A stretch of DNA of 55,206 bases from Fragilaria crotonensis (taxonomy: Eukaryota > Bacillariophyta > Fragilariophyceae > Fragilariales > Fragilariaceae), in contig JAKSYS010000407.1 of NCBI GenBank assembly GCA_022925895.1, positions 1 to 55,206 of the forward strand. The letters are read 5' to 3'. Of the stretch, positions 12,501 to 23,422 are shown piece by piece. Each line of letters begins with the position of its first letter. The stretch's first letter is position 1. The notes beneath the pieces are model-generated. The model was not told the origin of the DNA and searched no databases. It saw only the letters and a list, made by a program, of their open reading frames with translations. The translations under genes were made by a program, and so were the position numbers.

Positions 12501-12743
12501 AGCACGCGCATATATTTGTACTTACCATCATCTTTTGAGAGTCAGCAGAGAATGAGGCAGCAAGGTCGTACCCACAACTTCATCGCCACAAGTATAACAG
12601 AAGATCAAGGACTTCTGTACTCCGAAATCCAACGCCTGATGAAATTGTTCAAGTCTCACAGGTGTGCATTGGACTTCGATCGTGGCTTCGTCAACAGTGC
12701 ACTCAAAGAAGCAAAGACAAGAAACGAGGAGGACGAGGTGTGA
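9568..12743 (+). pseudogene. DDE transposase of copy B, frameshifted
   Basis: ATG at 9568 starts the conserved N-terminus (TYGPRLSNCWLPA homologue). Frames then change near 9690, 9980, 10290, 10590 and 12345-12400, so this copy is inactive. Readable blocks in order: DGSNTTGVFRV, VLVIPSTRSRPA, SYWPCSPEAYRVF, FYKTIANWN, AWRWMRLLGFKYD, YVDGHEREDVVAHRN. The long frame 11221-12555 holds VFAQYLLSSKQWVGPKGQ, FLFDHSQGHARKRDGA and PKGMLQVLWERG. The first catalytic Asp is in GQDES (about 11250-11266), the second in FDHSQGH, and the Glu lies in the disturbed HAELAGK segment near 12330. The C-terminus DFDRGFV is in 12450-12743. Confidence 0.85.
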
Positions 12744-12872
12744 TCATCATGTCGACAGAGATGGATTTTTATGGTCGCAGGAGACAGCTGCTACTAAAAC
12801 TTGATAAAGGATATGGAAATAATATGCGTGCATGGTACGAATTGTACACAACCTACGTTCGGACGCTTCAAC

Positions 12873-12887
12873 GAAAAACCAGCTGTA
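12873..12887 (-). repeat. right terminal inverted repeat of copy B with TA
   Basis: GAAAAACCAGCTG at 12873-12885 followed by TA at 12886-12887, the inverted partner of 9323-9336. Confidence 0.75.
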
Positions 12888-13031
12888 CAAACTCAGCAAA
12901 AGGAACGATTTTTCAGGTTTCAGATTTCAGTTTTCACTTTTCACACCCTTCGAATTTCTATCTTGATTCTTCCATCGATCAACCTTCGAAGTCAACTCTT
13001 TTCTCTCCACGGTTCCCTTACATCAATCAAC

Positions 13032-13936
13032 ATGCGATTCATCACCATTGCTTGTTTGCCTGTTGTCGTGGCCTTTGCGGTCTCTCCTCGATCGCCAACA
13101 AAGGCAGTGCGAGTCAGAAAGCGGGGAGTGTTTCTTTCTGAGCGGGGACCAGTATTCTCACAATTGACACCACAACTCGAAACCATTCTTAACGATCTTC
13201 ATGGAAAGGTACTCTCGCCGCTCCAAGAGTTCGCCACAAAAGCAGCACATGAAGCTAAGGAGCGCCAAGATTACTATCGCCATGCCCCGCAAGAAGCCCT
13301 GGGATTGGCTACTCTAAGCCCTATACGAATAGTCCGCCTTTCTGTCGTTGCCTTGATTGTCGCGGAGCTTCTCGATTATTATGGTGTCCTGGAAAATCCA
13401 CTTGTAACAAGGGAGCGTATCGTCAAGGCATTCAAAGAGCATGCCAACGTTCCGAATCTAAAATCGAAGACTAAGAATTGGTGGGATAAGGCCAGGAGCG
13501 AAAATGGCATCTTAACGCGCTCCGTTTGGACTGATCCGTCGGCACTGTCCAAGAAAATGGCAACTTGGCAACCCAAACATCAATTTGCAGTTGGCGCATC
13601 TGTCGGGTTGATGATTTCACAGTTCTTCTGGTCGGTTGTGGGTAAGGGTTTGAAGCTTGGACTTGTTGTGTACGTCTTCTCGAACTCAACGAACTCGTCA
13701 AACGTAAGTCTGGTAAATCTGTGGTCGAGCAGATCGACAGCGAACACGCAGCGCGAGTGCAGAATGCCTTGAATAGAGTTCGGAGTGCCTTTCACCAGGT
13801 TTTGGACGATCCAACCTTAATCCGGGAAAATATCGCGGACATAGTAGAGTCAATCGTGCCGAGAGAACGGCTGCCGCCGCAAGGAACCATGGTCGGACTT
13901 CTGGCAGGGATTATGGGGGGTGTTGTTATTGTGTAG
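13032..13936 (+). CDS. putative plastid-targeted membrane protein, one apparent frameshift
   Basis: ATG 13032 opens a hydrophobic presequence ending in VAFAVSPRS, close to the AFAP-type signal/transit cleavage motif of complex plastids. A helical charged region follows, then a membrane segment (IVRLSVVALIVAELLDYYGVL), a Trp- and Lys-rich linker, a second membrane segment (AVGASVGLMISQFFWSVV running into LGLVVYVFS) and a helical C-terminus ending with a hydrophobic MVGLLAGIMGGVVIV at the stop 13934-13936. Near 13682 the frame changes: the sense continues as ELNELVKRKSGKSVVEQ, one base short, which looks like a single-base loss. Removing an intron at 13642-13751 (GTAAGG...CGCAG) would also restore the frame but would delete protein-like sequence. 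No family was recognised. Confidence 0.6.
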
Positions 13937-14539
13937 TATTCGGCTTGAAGAACTATTGCATTTGCATGTGCAGAAAGATGCTAGAATACTTGGTACCGAA
14001 TCCATCCTTTCTCTAATCCAATTATAATCGAAGGACGAAGTTCTCCTTCTTCGATAAGCGAACAGTTCTGTTGCCACCTGTGAAGATAGGCAGAACGAAG
14101 GTGGCCTCATACTAGCATGGAGTATGTTATCCAAAGCCATGAAAGCCCATCAGATGAGTTGTACTACCTTGCCACCTATGCGGTATCTTCGGAAGCCTTT
14201 TCACGTCCACTTAGAACATTGGCAGTACTGCGTAGTTTGAGAAAGGCGCGGACGTTGGGTAACACATTATTTTATATCTGGGTGGACCAAAATGTGTGTA
14301 TATCTTTATACGTGAAACATGATTATATGGTCGAATTATTATGACTTTTTCGAACTAGTCAGTGGTCATATATACATTTCTATATAAAAACATGTTATGT
14401 GCTCTGGCGAAACAAGGTAAATTGACGCACATTAACTCTCACAAGTTCGTTGGTGAGCCTTTACGCAGGAAAAACGATCATGACGATGATGTTCTGATGC
14501 GGCAAGATCTCAATGATAACATTGTTCATTAATTGCTAC
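13937..14539. other. spacer without recognised gene
   Basis: About 600 bases. A 75-codon frame at 14117-14344 has no recognisable domain and AT-rich C-terminal codons; it is more likely chance. No repeats noted. Confidence 0.4.
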
Positions 14540-17500
14540 GATGATTGCAATTTCAGCTAGCAAGCCACGTAGTCTAAGAAGAACTCGACCGATTGACATC
14601 CCGGAGAGTGTTGAGTTTCTACTACCAAGAAACCATTCAGATGTGATCCAAACTCAAAACAACGATGCTCCTGATAAAATGGATTTTCTTCGGGCTTAAC
14701 ATTTCCATGGAGTGTCAACAAGGGATAGATGAGGGCCTGCTGGTGAAATCATTTCCTACGGAGCTCTCCGTATGGTCGCAAATCGAATCGAGCAGGAAAA
14801 CGCGGGCAATCCAAAAATCTCATGGTGGGGGTTCGGCGATGGACTGTACTGGCCCAACGACGCCATTCAATTCTCTTGTACTTGTTAGATTCAGAGGAAA
14901 TCCAGATGATGTATCCAGAAGTGACGTTGGCTTCCTAGAAGTCGCCTTCAGGGAAACATATAATGATCTGATATCAACGATTTGCGACGATGAGGATCGA
15001 CTCGTTGTTCAAGCATCAGCTATACCTCAACAAGAATTCGAGGTCATTCGAAATGGGGGACTCTCTTATAGCATCAAGTTTGCTGTCGATTTAACCTATC
15101 GCGGGTGTGATAATAGCACCGCCAGTGCCTTTTCGCCGCCAAAGGGTTTTGACCCATACAGACGGAGGTTACACAACGCTTCTCAGACCAAAACTTCAGG
15201 CCTGAAGACGTCAGAGTATCTTGAGACTCATACCATCTTGACTATTGAAGCACTTGAAAAGGAGAAGTATGAGAAGAATCAGAGCGGCAAGGCTGGTAAG
15301 GTGGGAACGGAGGGCGGAAAGGGTGGGAAAAAGGGGAACCAAAAGGGAGAGGGTGGAATGAAGAATGGGAAGGGTGGAAAGGAAGCAGGAAAAAGAAAGG
15401 GAGGAAGCAGCAAGCAAGGAGCGGGGAATAATGGAATAACGGGGAAGGGAGGAGGTGGGAAGAAAGGAGGTGATGAACGACGCTATTACGGTCTGCAATT
15501 GTGACATCAAACCCCAGTTATGACCGCCAACTGAGCGCAAGTTTCAGACTGCTCTCGGGGCGAATCTCCAGGGAAGTATATCACGCAGACGACTTCAAGC
15601 GAAGAAGATTGACGTTGTCGATGTTGTGGAACTTGAAGAGTTGCCGTGCGCCAGTGAATTATCGGAATTCAAGACTTACGTCGCTGTAGAATTTGACGGA
15701 AATGCTCCATCTTCCGTCGATGACATAATTGCGCTCGAGCAAAGCTTTGTTGAAACCTATAACGGAATAAGTGACTTGCTGTGTGACCCATTCTTCCGGA
15801 GAGTAGAACAGCGACAATTGAGCAAGGATCACTTCTCCAAAGCAGTGTCCAGAAATACGTGTTTCGATACGAATAAGCGGAACATGTCGAGGGTGCGAAT
15901 TTGATTCCAATCTTTTCTTGAGTCAGTCCGAAAGCGATACCAAGAATGACCGTTCACGGCACCTTTCGGGCGCATCTCGCTCTCCTTGTAGCTGCCCTGT
16001 TTTTAACCCACCAAGCCAACCGCCGATGGAAGAAGACTTCGCATTGTCCTATGCAAAAGTAATCGACGATCTACGAGAGTAAGGGACAATACAAGAAGAA
16101 ACGTCCGTGCTCCAAGTGAAGGAGCTGGAGGAGGTTAAATGTCCTGGCAGCCTCAACAATTTTACGTCCGTAGTCGTTGTGGACCATGTGGTCGTTGATT
16201 CACCTCTTCCACAACAAGAGCAGCTTGACCTGCAAAATGCCTTCACCTCAGCTTACAACCGTATCAATGCCTGGAACTTCAACTCATGCGATTCTCTCTT
16301 CCGCACGGCGGTCAAAGATGTTATTGTGCTCCTTGACGGTCCTTCGAATCTCAACCGCCCATTGCCCAATGGCAAAATTAGGCTAACTTATGTGGTAGAC
16401 GGTGAATGCCGTGGATGCAAGTCAAGCACAGATTTATTTGATTCTCCCAACTTATCAGCACGTGTTGCAGACACTGGTCGGGCCCTGCAGACGTCAGACG
16501 ATCAGTGCTTTTGTCCTGCAAACTATGAAGTCAAAAGCGGGCCATCATCTCACGAGTTTCGTCGCAGCTTCGATGCAATAATTGAAGAACTTGCCGCCGC
16601 TGGCGTTCTTACCACCGTGGAAGATCCAATAAAAGTGACAGAGGTGAATGAAGCGGCATGCAGCATCTCCGTGAATTCGTTGACCTCGACTGTCTTCGTT
16701 GATTTCATTGCAGATACTGCGCTTGTGACGCCTACCGAATTAAACATCGTTTTCAGGGATTCTTACAATGATCTTATTGAAACCTTTTGCGATCCGATAT
16801 TCCGTAATGTACTAGAAGCACGAGTGTTGGAGGAAAATCTTCCGGTTTCATCCACGGTATCAAGGGTTCGATTCACATTCCATATTGACGGAAGGTGTCG
16901 AGGATGTGAGAAAGGCACCAGAATATTCGCTGCAGATGGTCGCGTCTCCAATGACGTGGAACGCTACCTTGCAGAGAATGATCTTTGCTTTTGTGCGACA
17001 GGTAACCTGCCCAGAGAAGCAAGGTGCAACTGTAGGCAAGTTTGAAATGCTGTTTGATCAACAAATTTGGAAGCTCAAGGACCTTGGAGAGCTGCAAGGG
17101 ATACAATCAGTGAAAAATGTGATTGAAGACATCCGTCCAACAATCGCGACTCCAACCTCTCCCGCCGCTCCTGTGTTTCCTTCAGCGGGTCCAGCAGAGC
17201 CAGTGTCCCCGGTTGCGTCTGGCTCTCCAGTAGCCATTTCCCGGCCTCCGCCTCCCAGCTCCTCTCCACAAAGCAGCTCAGCTTCAGCAGTGCCAATATC
17301 TCCGGTTGCTTCAGTCTCGCCAGTAGCCATCTCCTCTCCGTCTGGCAGCCCAATTTCAGTGTTTCCCCTTGGTACAGCTGCTCCGGCTGCTTCAGAGACT
17401 CCAGCAGCGCTGGTGTCCCCTGTTGCTTCTGTCTCTCCAGTAGCCATTTCCCCGTCTTCGACACCCAGCTTCTTCCCATCTGGAAGCTCCTTTCCGTCAC

Positions 17501-18036
17501 CAGGACCTTCGCTATCATCCTCGTCAAAAATAAGTTACACTCCAAGCATTCTCGGCTTCTCGACTGACATCCCGACAACATCACCAACCATCATGCCGAC
17601 AGATTCTCCAACCTCCTCACCAACAATTTCTCTCTCGGATGACCCCGGCTCCGAGGCTCCAAGCCTCGTTGTTGATGGAGCCCCACCTGTTATGGGCAAT
17701 GCAGATTCGAGTTCAACACCGAGTCAAAAAGCAAGTGCTTCTCTTCCCAGCAAACCATCAAGTACTTTTGCGCCCAGTCAAAGTACGAGTTTGACAATAC
17801 CCACTGAAATGCCAAGTTCGTCAATACCAAGCCCAACTCCAAGTTCTGATGTACCCAGTGAAACTCCAAGTTCGTCAATACCAAGTCCAACACCAAATTC
17901 TGGCATACCCAGTGAAACGCCAACTTTGTTTATGCCCACTCAAACACCGAGTTCATCAAAGCCTAGCACAATGCCAAATTCATCAGTGCCCAGTGAAATG
18001 CCAAATTTGTCACAACCCAGCCAAACACCAAGTTCG
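14540..18036 (+). pseudogene. secreted-type tandem cysteine-domain protein with Ser/Pro-rich stalk, broken
   Basis: At least four copies of one domain occur in tandem: about 14838-15200, 15600-15990, 16107-16530 and 16630-17010, with a partial fifth start at 17020-17130. Each copy shows an ELxxC start, an ETYNxLI / SYNDLI-type helix, CDPxFR, a V(D/S)GxCRGC motif and, before the next unit, CFC or CSCP. The first is followed by a Gly/Lys-rich low-complexity stretch (15270-15480). A stalk of about 300 residues at 17145-18036 repeats PSETPSSSIPSPTP-like units, typical of O-glycosylated wall proteins. The frame is broken: a shift near 15480, TGA near 15521, shifts near 15835-15880, TAA at 16079-16081 and a shift near 17010. 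The 5' end and any signal peptide were not found. S/T/P coding sense continues past the TAA at 18037. Function unknown. Confidence 0.6.
17145..18036 (+). repeat. Ser/Pro/Thr-rich coding repeats
   Basis: The DNA behind the stalk has degenerate repeats: VSPVASVSPVAIS-encoding units recur near 17190, 17290 and 17420, and 12-residue PSETPSSSIPSP-type units run from about 17805 to 18036. These are prone to slippage and may explain length changes. Confidence 0.6.
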
Positions 18037-18039
18037 TAA

Positions 18040-19259
18040 ATGCACAGTAAAAATATGTTCGTGAAACTCAGCCGATCGCCAATTCTTCAATACCCTGTCA
18101 AATGTCAAGTTTGCCAGTAATCACCGATACACCACTTCTTGCGGCTCTTTCAAAGTTGGAAAACGCCTCAAACTCTTGCATAGCATCCATGCCTCCTTAT
18201 CTGACGGCAGTGCGTCACAATCGTCGCAACGAAACAAAAAGAATCATTGCCAGACGAATTTGTGGCAATCATTGTATGTATTTTACAAATGTCATGTTGG
18301 CATATTAGTGCAGTAATCGTATAGGGACAAAGTCGCTGATGGACAAACTCGAAATTCCGAGGTACGAGTGGATCGAAGTCTTGTCGGATCCTTGCTTGAT
18401 ACGAACCGTAGTGGAAGATTCCACCGAGAACGTTGACTAATTGCACCTCGTTCCACAGAAAATCGAAGAGTCGGTAAGAGACAGGCGTGCTGCGACTCTA
18501 GGTGCACGTATGCGTGCTCCATGTGGCCACATGTGTTTGACATATAGAGTACATCACAGCGTACGACAACCTTCACTTTTCAAGACTTTAATTGACCGCC
18601 GTCCTAATTTTCAGTCCTTCACATGATGAATGCATGTATCGTTTGCTTTATTGTCGAGTACGGAGTACTCGTATGAAAGTACCAGGTACCCTGTGCGATG
18701 AACCATGAACACATATGAGCACATGAGGCACAGACAGCTGCAAGCTGCAAGCGCGATGCCCTTTGCTCCGGTTGTTCTTACTCAATTTGTGAGTGCGCGC
18801 AAACGGATTCAAGAATTCCACGGCATTCCTACAGTATATTAATACTGCACTGTACGGCTCCAATTAGGCGTAGCTAGCTCGGAGAAGTGGACCGACAACG
18901 TGGGCGAAGTTGAGCATCCAACCGAAGTGGACTGGAATACTTGAACTGTTGTACGAGATTTCGGACTCAAAGTACTACTAGTACTCCGTTAACACAACGT
19001 ACTTCTACTACTTCTGTAGACTTGTAGAGTACAAGTACGATAGTACTTGCGTAATTTGTTGTATCCGCAGAGGCGTCGGCGTCAAGTTTCAAACGGTGGC
19101 AAGAATGAGATGAATCCGCAACATCCCAAACAGGCTTCTCGTCATGCACCACTGAATCGTCTTATCATCACACCAAGTCCAAAATTGCATCATTCATAAG
19201 CAGCACTTCTAGGCTCATAATATTTTCACCATCCACTTCACAAACACAAAGCGAACGCA
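18040..19259. other. decayed coding tail and GTAC-rich spacer
   Basis: 18040-18120 still reads as Ser/Pro/Thr-rich sense in a shifted frame, so it is probably the lost end of the preceding gene. 18640-18700 and 18960-19060 carry GTAC/AGTACT palindromic words. The last bases before 19260 should hold the ATPase promoter; no core element was identified. Confidence 0.45.
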
Positions 19260-21492
19260 ATGGACGGAGGTGGCGATTCAGGCAGCGGCTTTGGCATTGA
19301 TGGTTTACAAACCATGGGCATTGTAAATGCCCTGAAAACGGGTGACATGAGAGTGGACATGGTCATCGCCATGTGTATCCCTTTCCTGTTACGGTACGTC
19401 TTTAGTTTAATCGGGAGTATCAATCAACATCTCGAATTAAGACACTGGATAACATGGTGGCAAACACGTCGTCGCAAGCATCAACGATTCATCACGTACA
19501 AGTCAACACAAACCTGGTATGGAGGTTCAACGAGTGTGGATAGTGACACCCAAAACAATGTGCTTATTAAAGCCATCAAGCTTTACCTTCACCAAAAGAT
19601 GAATCTAAAACTCACTACAGCACATATGGACCTGACGTCGCTAGATGATAAGAACAGCAGCCCATATGGCTCATACTACGACGACAATGGCGATGACGAC
19701 GACGAAGGACGCTCTCGACAAACACTTGTCGGCATCCTCAGCAAGTATAAGATTATCAAGAAGCCTCCACACGATGAATGGCATGATATCGGCCGACACG
19801 GCAACTCAACTCCACCGTTGAGCTCAAAATTGAGCAGAATGAAATTGCCTCCAACGACCAGCAGGAGGATCCAACAAGGGACAGACGGTCGTGGAGATGC
19901 ACTTTGTTTCGTCAACTCCCGATGCGATCGATGCTTTCATTGACAAAGCATATGAATGGTACATGTCAGAACTGCGGAAACTAGAGGATAATTCTCGTTA
20001 CATGTACGAGCTCCAGACTGGCTCTGGCTCTCGCGGGTCAGGAGGCGATGACGGCGACTCGAGTCAAGGAATGGTGTACGCTCGGTATCATCTCAGCGAC
20101 GAAAAGAAGTTTGACAGCCTCTTCTTCCAACAAAAAAGGGCATTGATGCAGTTGGTGGACCACTTTCAAAGTAAAACTGGAAAGTACGGTATCAGCGGCT
20201 ACCCCCACAAGCTTGGCTTGCTCTTACACGGTCCACCAGGAACTGGAAAGACATCTCTGATTAAAGCTCTTGCCCAGTACACTGGGCGATCAATCGTGAA
20301 CGTGTCACTATCGAAGATTACTACGAACACCGAATTAATGTCAGTATTTTTTGACAAGCGGTATCAAATCCAGGGTGAATCAGTGGCAATCAAACTTGGG
20401 ATGAAAAACGTTATCTTCGTGATGGAGGACATTGATGCAGCTGCTAACGTTGTAAAGCGACGTGATGGAAAGACTGGTGCAGATGTGGTTCAGCGTGACT
20501 ACATTGATTTGCCTGTTCCAAAGTCTATTTGGCTCATGATGCTGGAGAGCAACGACGAGAAATGCCGTACTCTCGTTAGAACACTCATGGAGAAGAGCGA
20601 CCGCCTCAAAGCTGAAGCAACCAAGCCGGAGGTATTGGTCGGTTTGTCAAAGCGAATGTTAGCGTTGCCAGGCTTGGGCTTGGTTGGCGCAGAAGGTGAC
20701 GCGTTGGCCGAGATTGGAGGCGAAGCCGTCAATTCAGCAAGTCGCTTAATGGATCAGTATGACACGGTCGATCGGTTCCTGGGAAACCACGCCGAAACCA
20801 TCAGTACGCTAGTAGATTCAGGGGCTGAAATCAACGATTCGTTCGTAGATCAACTCCTGGGCCTAGCTCCATTGACCGGCTCGTTCACTCCGCCCCGGGT
20901 CGGCATCTCTCGGCAAATTTCTTATACCAAGACCAACGCAGATGATTCAGAGATTCACATTGGACTCCACTCCAGGTCAACAAACAATGCCACGAATGTC
21001 TCGACTGAGGGTAATGTCAAGTCCAGCGGTGATTCCATAGGCGCTTCGTACTTCATGCAGAAAGTTGATAAGCTCAACCTCAGTGGCCTTTTGAACGTAC
21101 TGGATGGAGTCGTCGACACACCGGGTCGCATTGTGATTATGACTAGTAATCATCCGGAGCTTCTCGACCCAGCTCTAATTCGACCCGGGCGCATCGATAA
21201 GAAGCTCATGTTGGGATATATGAGGGCGGAAGATGTGGTTTGCATGCTTGAACACTACTTCCAGGTCCCATTGGACGAGGCACAAAAGAGCCGAGTCTTT
21301 GACGCAATTCAAGGTAATCCTCTCATCGGCACTCATCAGCTCAATTTGACTCCAGCCCAGGTGGAACAGCACACTGCTGAGCATGACGACCTTGAAGAAA
21401 TGATTGAAGTTTTTGAGGAAATGGGGCGCTGCAATTTGTCGAAGCTGGCACTTGGCACAGTCTCCAGCACCACGATCAATTACAACTTGTAA
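19260..21492 (+). CDS. BCS1-like AAA ATPase, two apparent frameshifts
   Basis: AAA protein of the BCS1 type, a mitochondrial inner-membrane family that moves folded protein (the Rieske subunit) in yeast; other relatives work elsewhere, so location is not certain. The N-terminal part (19260-19815) has a Gly-rich start, one membrane segment (MVIAMCIPFLLRYVFSLIG) and a BCS1-type middle region ending KKPPHDEW. The AAA domain from about 20210 has Walker A GPPGTGKT and Walker B FVMEDIDAA; LSGLLNVLDG, MTSNHPELLDPALIRPGRID and the arginine region follow. Between Walker B and LSGLLN lies an insertion of roughly 200 residues. Sense passes from frame 19260 to a middle frame (VELKIEQNEI) near 19815 and to the AAA frame (TVVEMHFVSS) near 19883. 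Each step is one base short, and no intron fits. The 3' end converges on the dehydrogenase. Confidence 0.8.
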
Positions 21493-21749
21493 ATTAGAGG
21501 TGTCGAACTATCTCTATCTCGTTGTTTCTTGCTTCAGTCAGATTACGAGATGCGGCAACAGGATACAAAAACTTAAAAAGACTCAACATAGTGCTGGAGT
21601 ATTGACTAGGAATTGACTTAATCACATTCCGCATACGACCCTTCATTCATTTACGACGCTTCGCCAATCGCACATCGATGGCATAGTAAAAGAATCAATG
21701 TTCGACAGCCGCATTTGAAGCTGTCAAGCATCTGCTCGTAACTAAGATT

Positions 21750-22844
21750 CTATAGCTTACTTGTGGACGGCTGATCGCCGCCATTGGTACTGAAGGTAGT
21801 TATCATCGCCATACCCAATGGACTCGTATGATCCATATTCATGAGGATTTGAGCTCCTTCTTCCAAGGAGACATAGCGTTCGACTAATTGAAGGGGATCT
21901 AATCGTCCGTCCGCGATCATATTCATCAAGATTGGTAGATCATCCGAGGAAAAGCCATGTGATCCCACGAGTTCTAGTTCTCGAGCAGCGACCAAACCCA
22001 TTGGTATCTGTGGTGGATTCCCACCAATGGGCAATCCCACTTGAATCATTCGACCTGCCCGTCTGGTGCAATACACCGCGTGCTCGCACGTGGATGGGAA
22101 GCCTGCCGCATCAATCGCAACGTCTGCACCTAGCTGATTGGTAATCTTCCAAACTTGTTCCCGCACCTCCGCTGCACCAGTCGCAGAGCTCAAGATTGTA
22201 TGCGTCGCACCAAGTTCCCGCGCCTTTTTCAACGCCGATTCCGAAATATCTACTGCAATAATGGGATGAGCTCTAATAAGTTTGGAAAATATGATGCAAG
22301 ACAGTCCCAAACCACCGCATCCAAAGATTGCCACAGATTGGTCCTTCTCGAGTCGTCCCTGCTGAAGGACTGCGCGATAGGCCGTTGTGAATCGACATCC
22401 CAAGGCAGCTGCTTGAGGAAACGTAACCGTGTCGGGAATCTGCTTGACATTCCTCGTTGCACGAGGAATGGCCACATATTCGGCAAAGGATCCCCACTGC
22501 GTAAATCCAGGTTGTTTTTGATCATGACAGACCGTTGGTTTACCGACGCAACAGGACGGACAGGACCCGCACGACAAGATAAAGGGAACAACGACTCGAT
22601 CGCCGCGCTTGTGTTGGAGGGATGTGGATTGAACGACAATGCCACTCAATTCATGGCCTGGACAAAAGGGCAATCCATGAGCCTTGATGTCACCGTCGTG
22701 ACCTTTCCATCCGTGCCAATCGGAGCGACAAATGCCTGTTGCTTGGACTTGGATCAGGACTCCGTCGCTAGGTGGAACAGGAGGAATGGCCACACGTTCA
22801 ACTTGAATAGGACCATGAAAAGAATGGTAAAGGGCAGCGTTCAT
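21750..22844 (-). CDS. zinc-dependent alcohol dehydrogenase (medium-chain)
   Basis: An intact medium-chain dehydrogenase/reductase. The start MNAALYHSF at 22844 matches the family N-terminus; the frame is open up to an ATG at 22949, adding 35 residues without family features. Catalytic zinc ligands are visible as C in GICRSDWHGW, the GHE motif (CPGHELSG) and C in ALGCRFTTAY. The structural zinc lobe is CGSCPSCCVGKPTVC. The Rossmann motif is FGCGGLGL, with VAIDAAG after it. The length of about 364 residues is usual. It should oxidise an alcohol or reduce an aldehyde with NAD(P)+; the substrate is unknown. Most likely cytosolic, as no presequence is clear. Confidence 0.9.
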   Translation of the reverse strand: MNAALYHSFHGPIQVERVAIPPVPPSDGVLIQVQATGICRSDWHGWKGHDGDIKAHGLPFCPGHELSGIVVQSTSLQHKRGDRVVVPFILSCGSCPSCCVGKPTVCHDQKQPGFTQWGSFAEYVAIPRATRNVKQIPDTVTFPQAAALGCRFTTAYRAVLQQGRLEKDQSVAIFGCGGLGLSCIIFSKLIRAHPIIAVDISESALKKARELGATHTILSSATGAAEVREQVWKITNQLGADVAIDAAGFPSTCEHAVYCTRRAGRMIQVGLPIGGNPPQIPMGLVAARELELVGSHGFSSDDLPILMNMIADGRLDPLQLVERYVSLEEGAQILMNMDHTSPLGMAMITTFSTNGGDQPSTSKL

Positions 22845-22949
22845 TGTCTCGGCGCGTCCTCTCGTACCATTGTTCGACGGAGGAGTTGGGGAATGCTCAT
22901 GATAGTACTGTACTGTTGTACTGTGTGCAAGTACTGGAGTACCTGCCAA

Positions 22950-23422
22950 AGTGTACTGTATGCATACTTAGTAACTAGAGCTGACAACCGTCTGACAGAC
23001 CGCGCGAAAACGCTACCAGTGGAGTCTACAGGTACATACACGGTACACGGTACTTGTACTGGTACTCTTATGATAAAAGGTACTACCTGGTACTACATGA
23101 ACGTGGTATATGTACCGTATAAAATAACCACTAATTCAACGCAATAATCGCGGACTAACACTGGGATCTTGTATACACAGGTGCTATGCCCGCGATCACA
23201 CAAACACGGTCTATTTCTCGATGACCCCTCTTGGGTTTCGACAACCAATACACTGCTGCTATTACCCTTGTTTATGAACGAAAGGCACTCACCGCTCACC
23301 AGTCGACTTTGGTTTTCTAAACTCTGAAATCAACCATTGACTTTTCATCCTTGTTAACATTCTCTCGGTTCCAGTTGATAGTATTTAGTGTTGAATTGCT
23401 GCACCGTCAATAATCTGTCGGA
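22950..23422. other. divergent promoter spacer, GTAC-rich
   Basis: Lies between the minus-strand dehydrogenase and the plus-strand mannosidase fusion. From 22905 to 23110 GTAC, AGTACT and GGTACC words recur densely, the strongest such cluster in the window. It probably contains both promoters; no TATA box could be assigned. Confidence 0.45.

Larger units (their letters stand above)
9325..12885 (+). mobile_element. DDE transposon copy B (TA-flanked, about 3.56 kb)
   Basis: The element is bounded by inverted CAGCTGGTTTTC ends, each next to TA. A 5' leader of about 240 bases carries a conserved palindromic block at 9425-9455 that copies C and D also have. One transposase region follows on the plus strand. 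Element length and internal order match copy C (3602 bp). TA flanks plus a DDE core with D/D/E spacing motifs fit the IS630-Tc1-mariner superfamily; this assignment is inference, because the long N-terminal part is not typical of mariner. Confidence 0.75.

Noticed and set aside
13642-13751. Possible intron (GTAAGG...CGCAG) explaining the frame change in the 13032 gene
   Set aside because: It would restore frame, but the removed bases read as good membrane and helical protein in two adjoining frames, so a single-base loss near 13682 fits better. Not excluded.
14117-14344. Small plus-strand gene of 75 codons
   Set aside because: No recognisable motif and no homologous copy in the window; taken as chance.
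19745-19885. Intron in the BCS1-like gene
   Set aside because: None of the available AG acceptors with plausible donors gives the needed phase without deleting conserved sequence.
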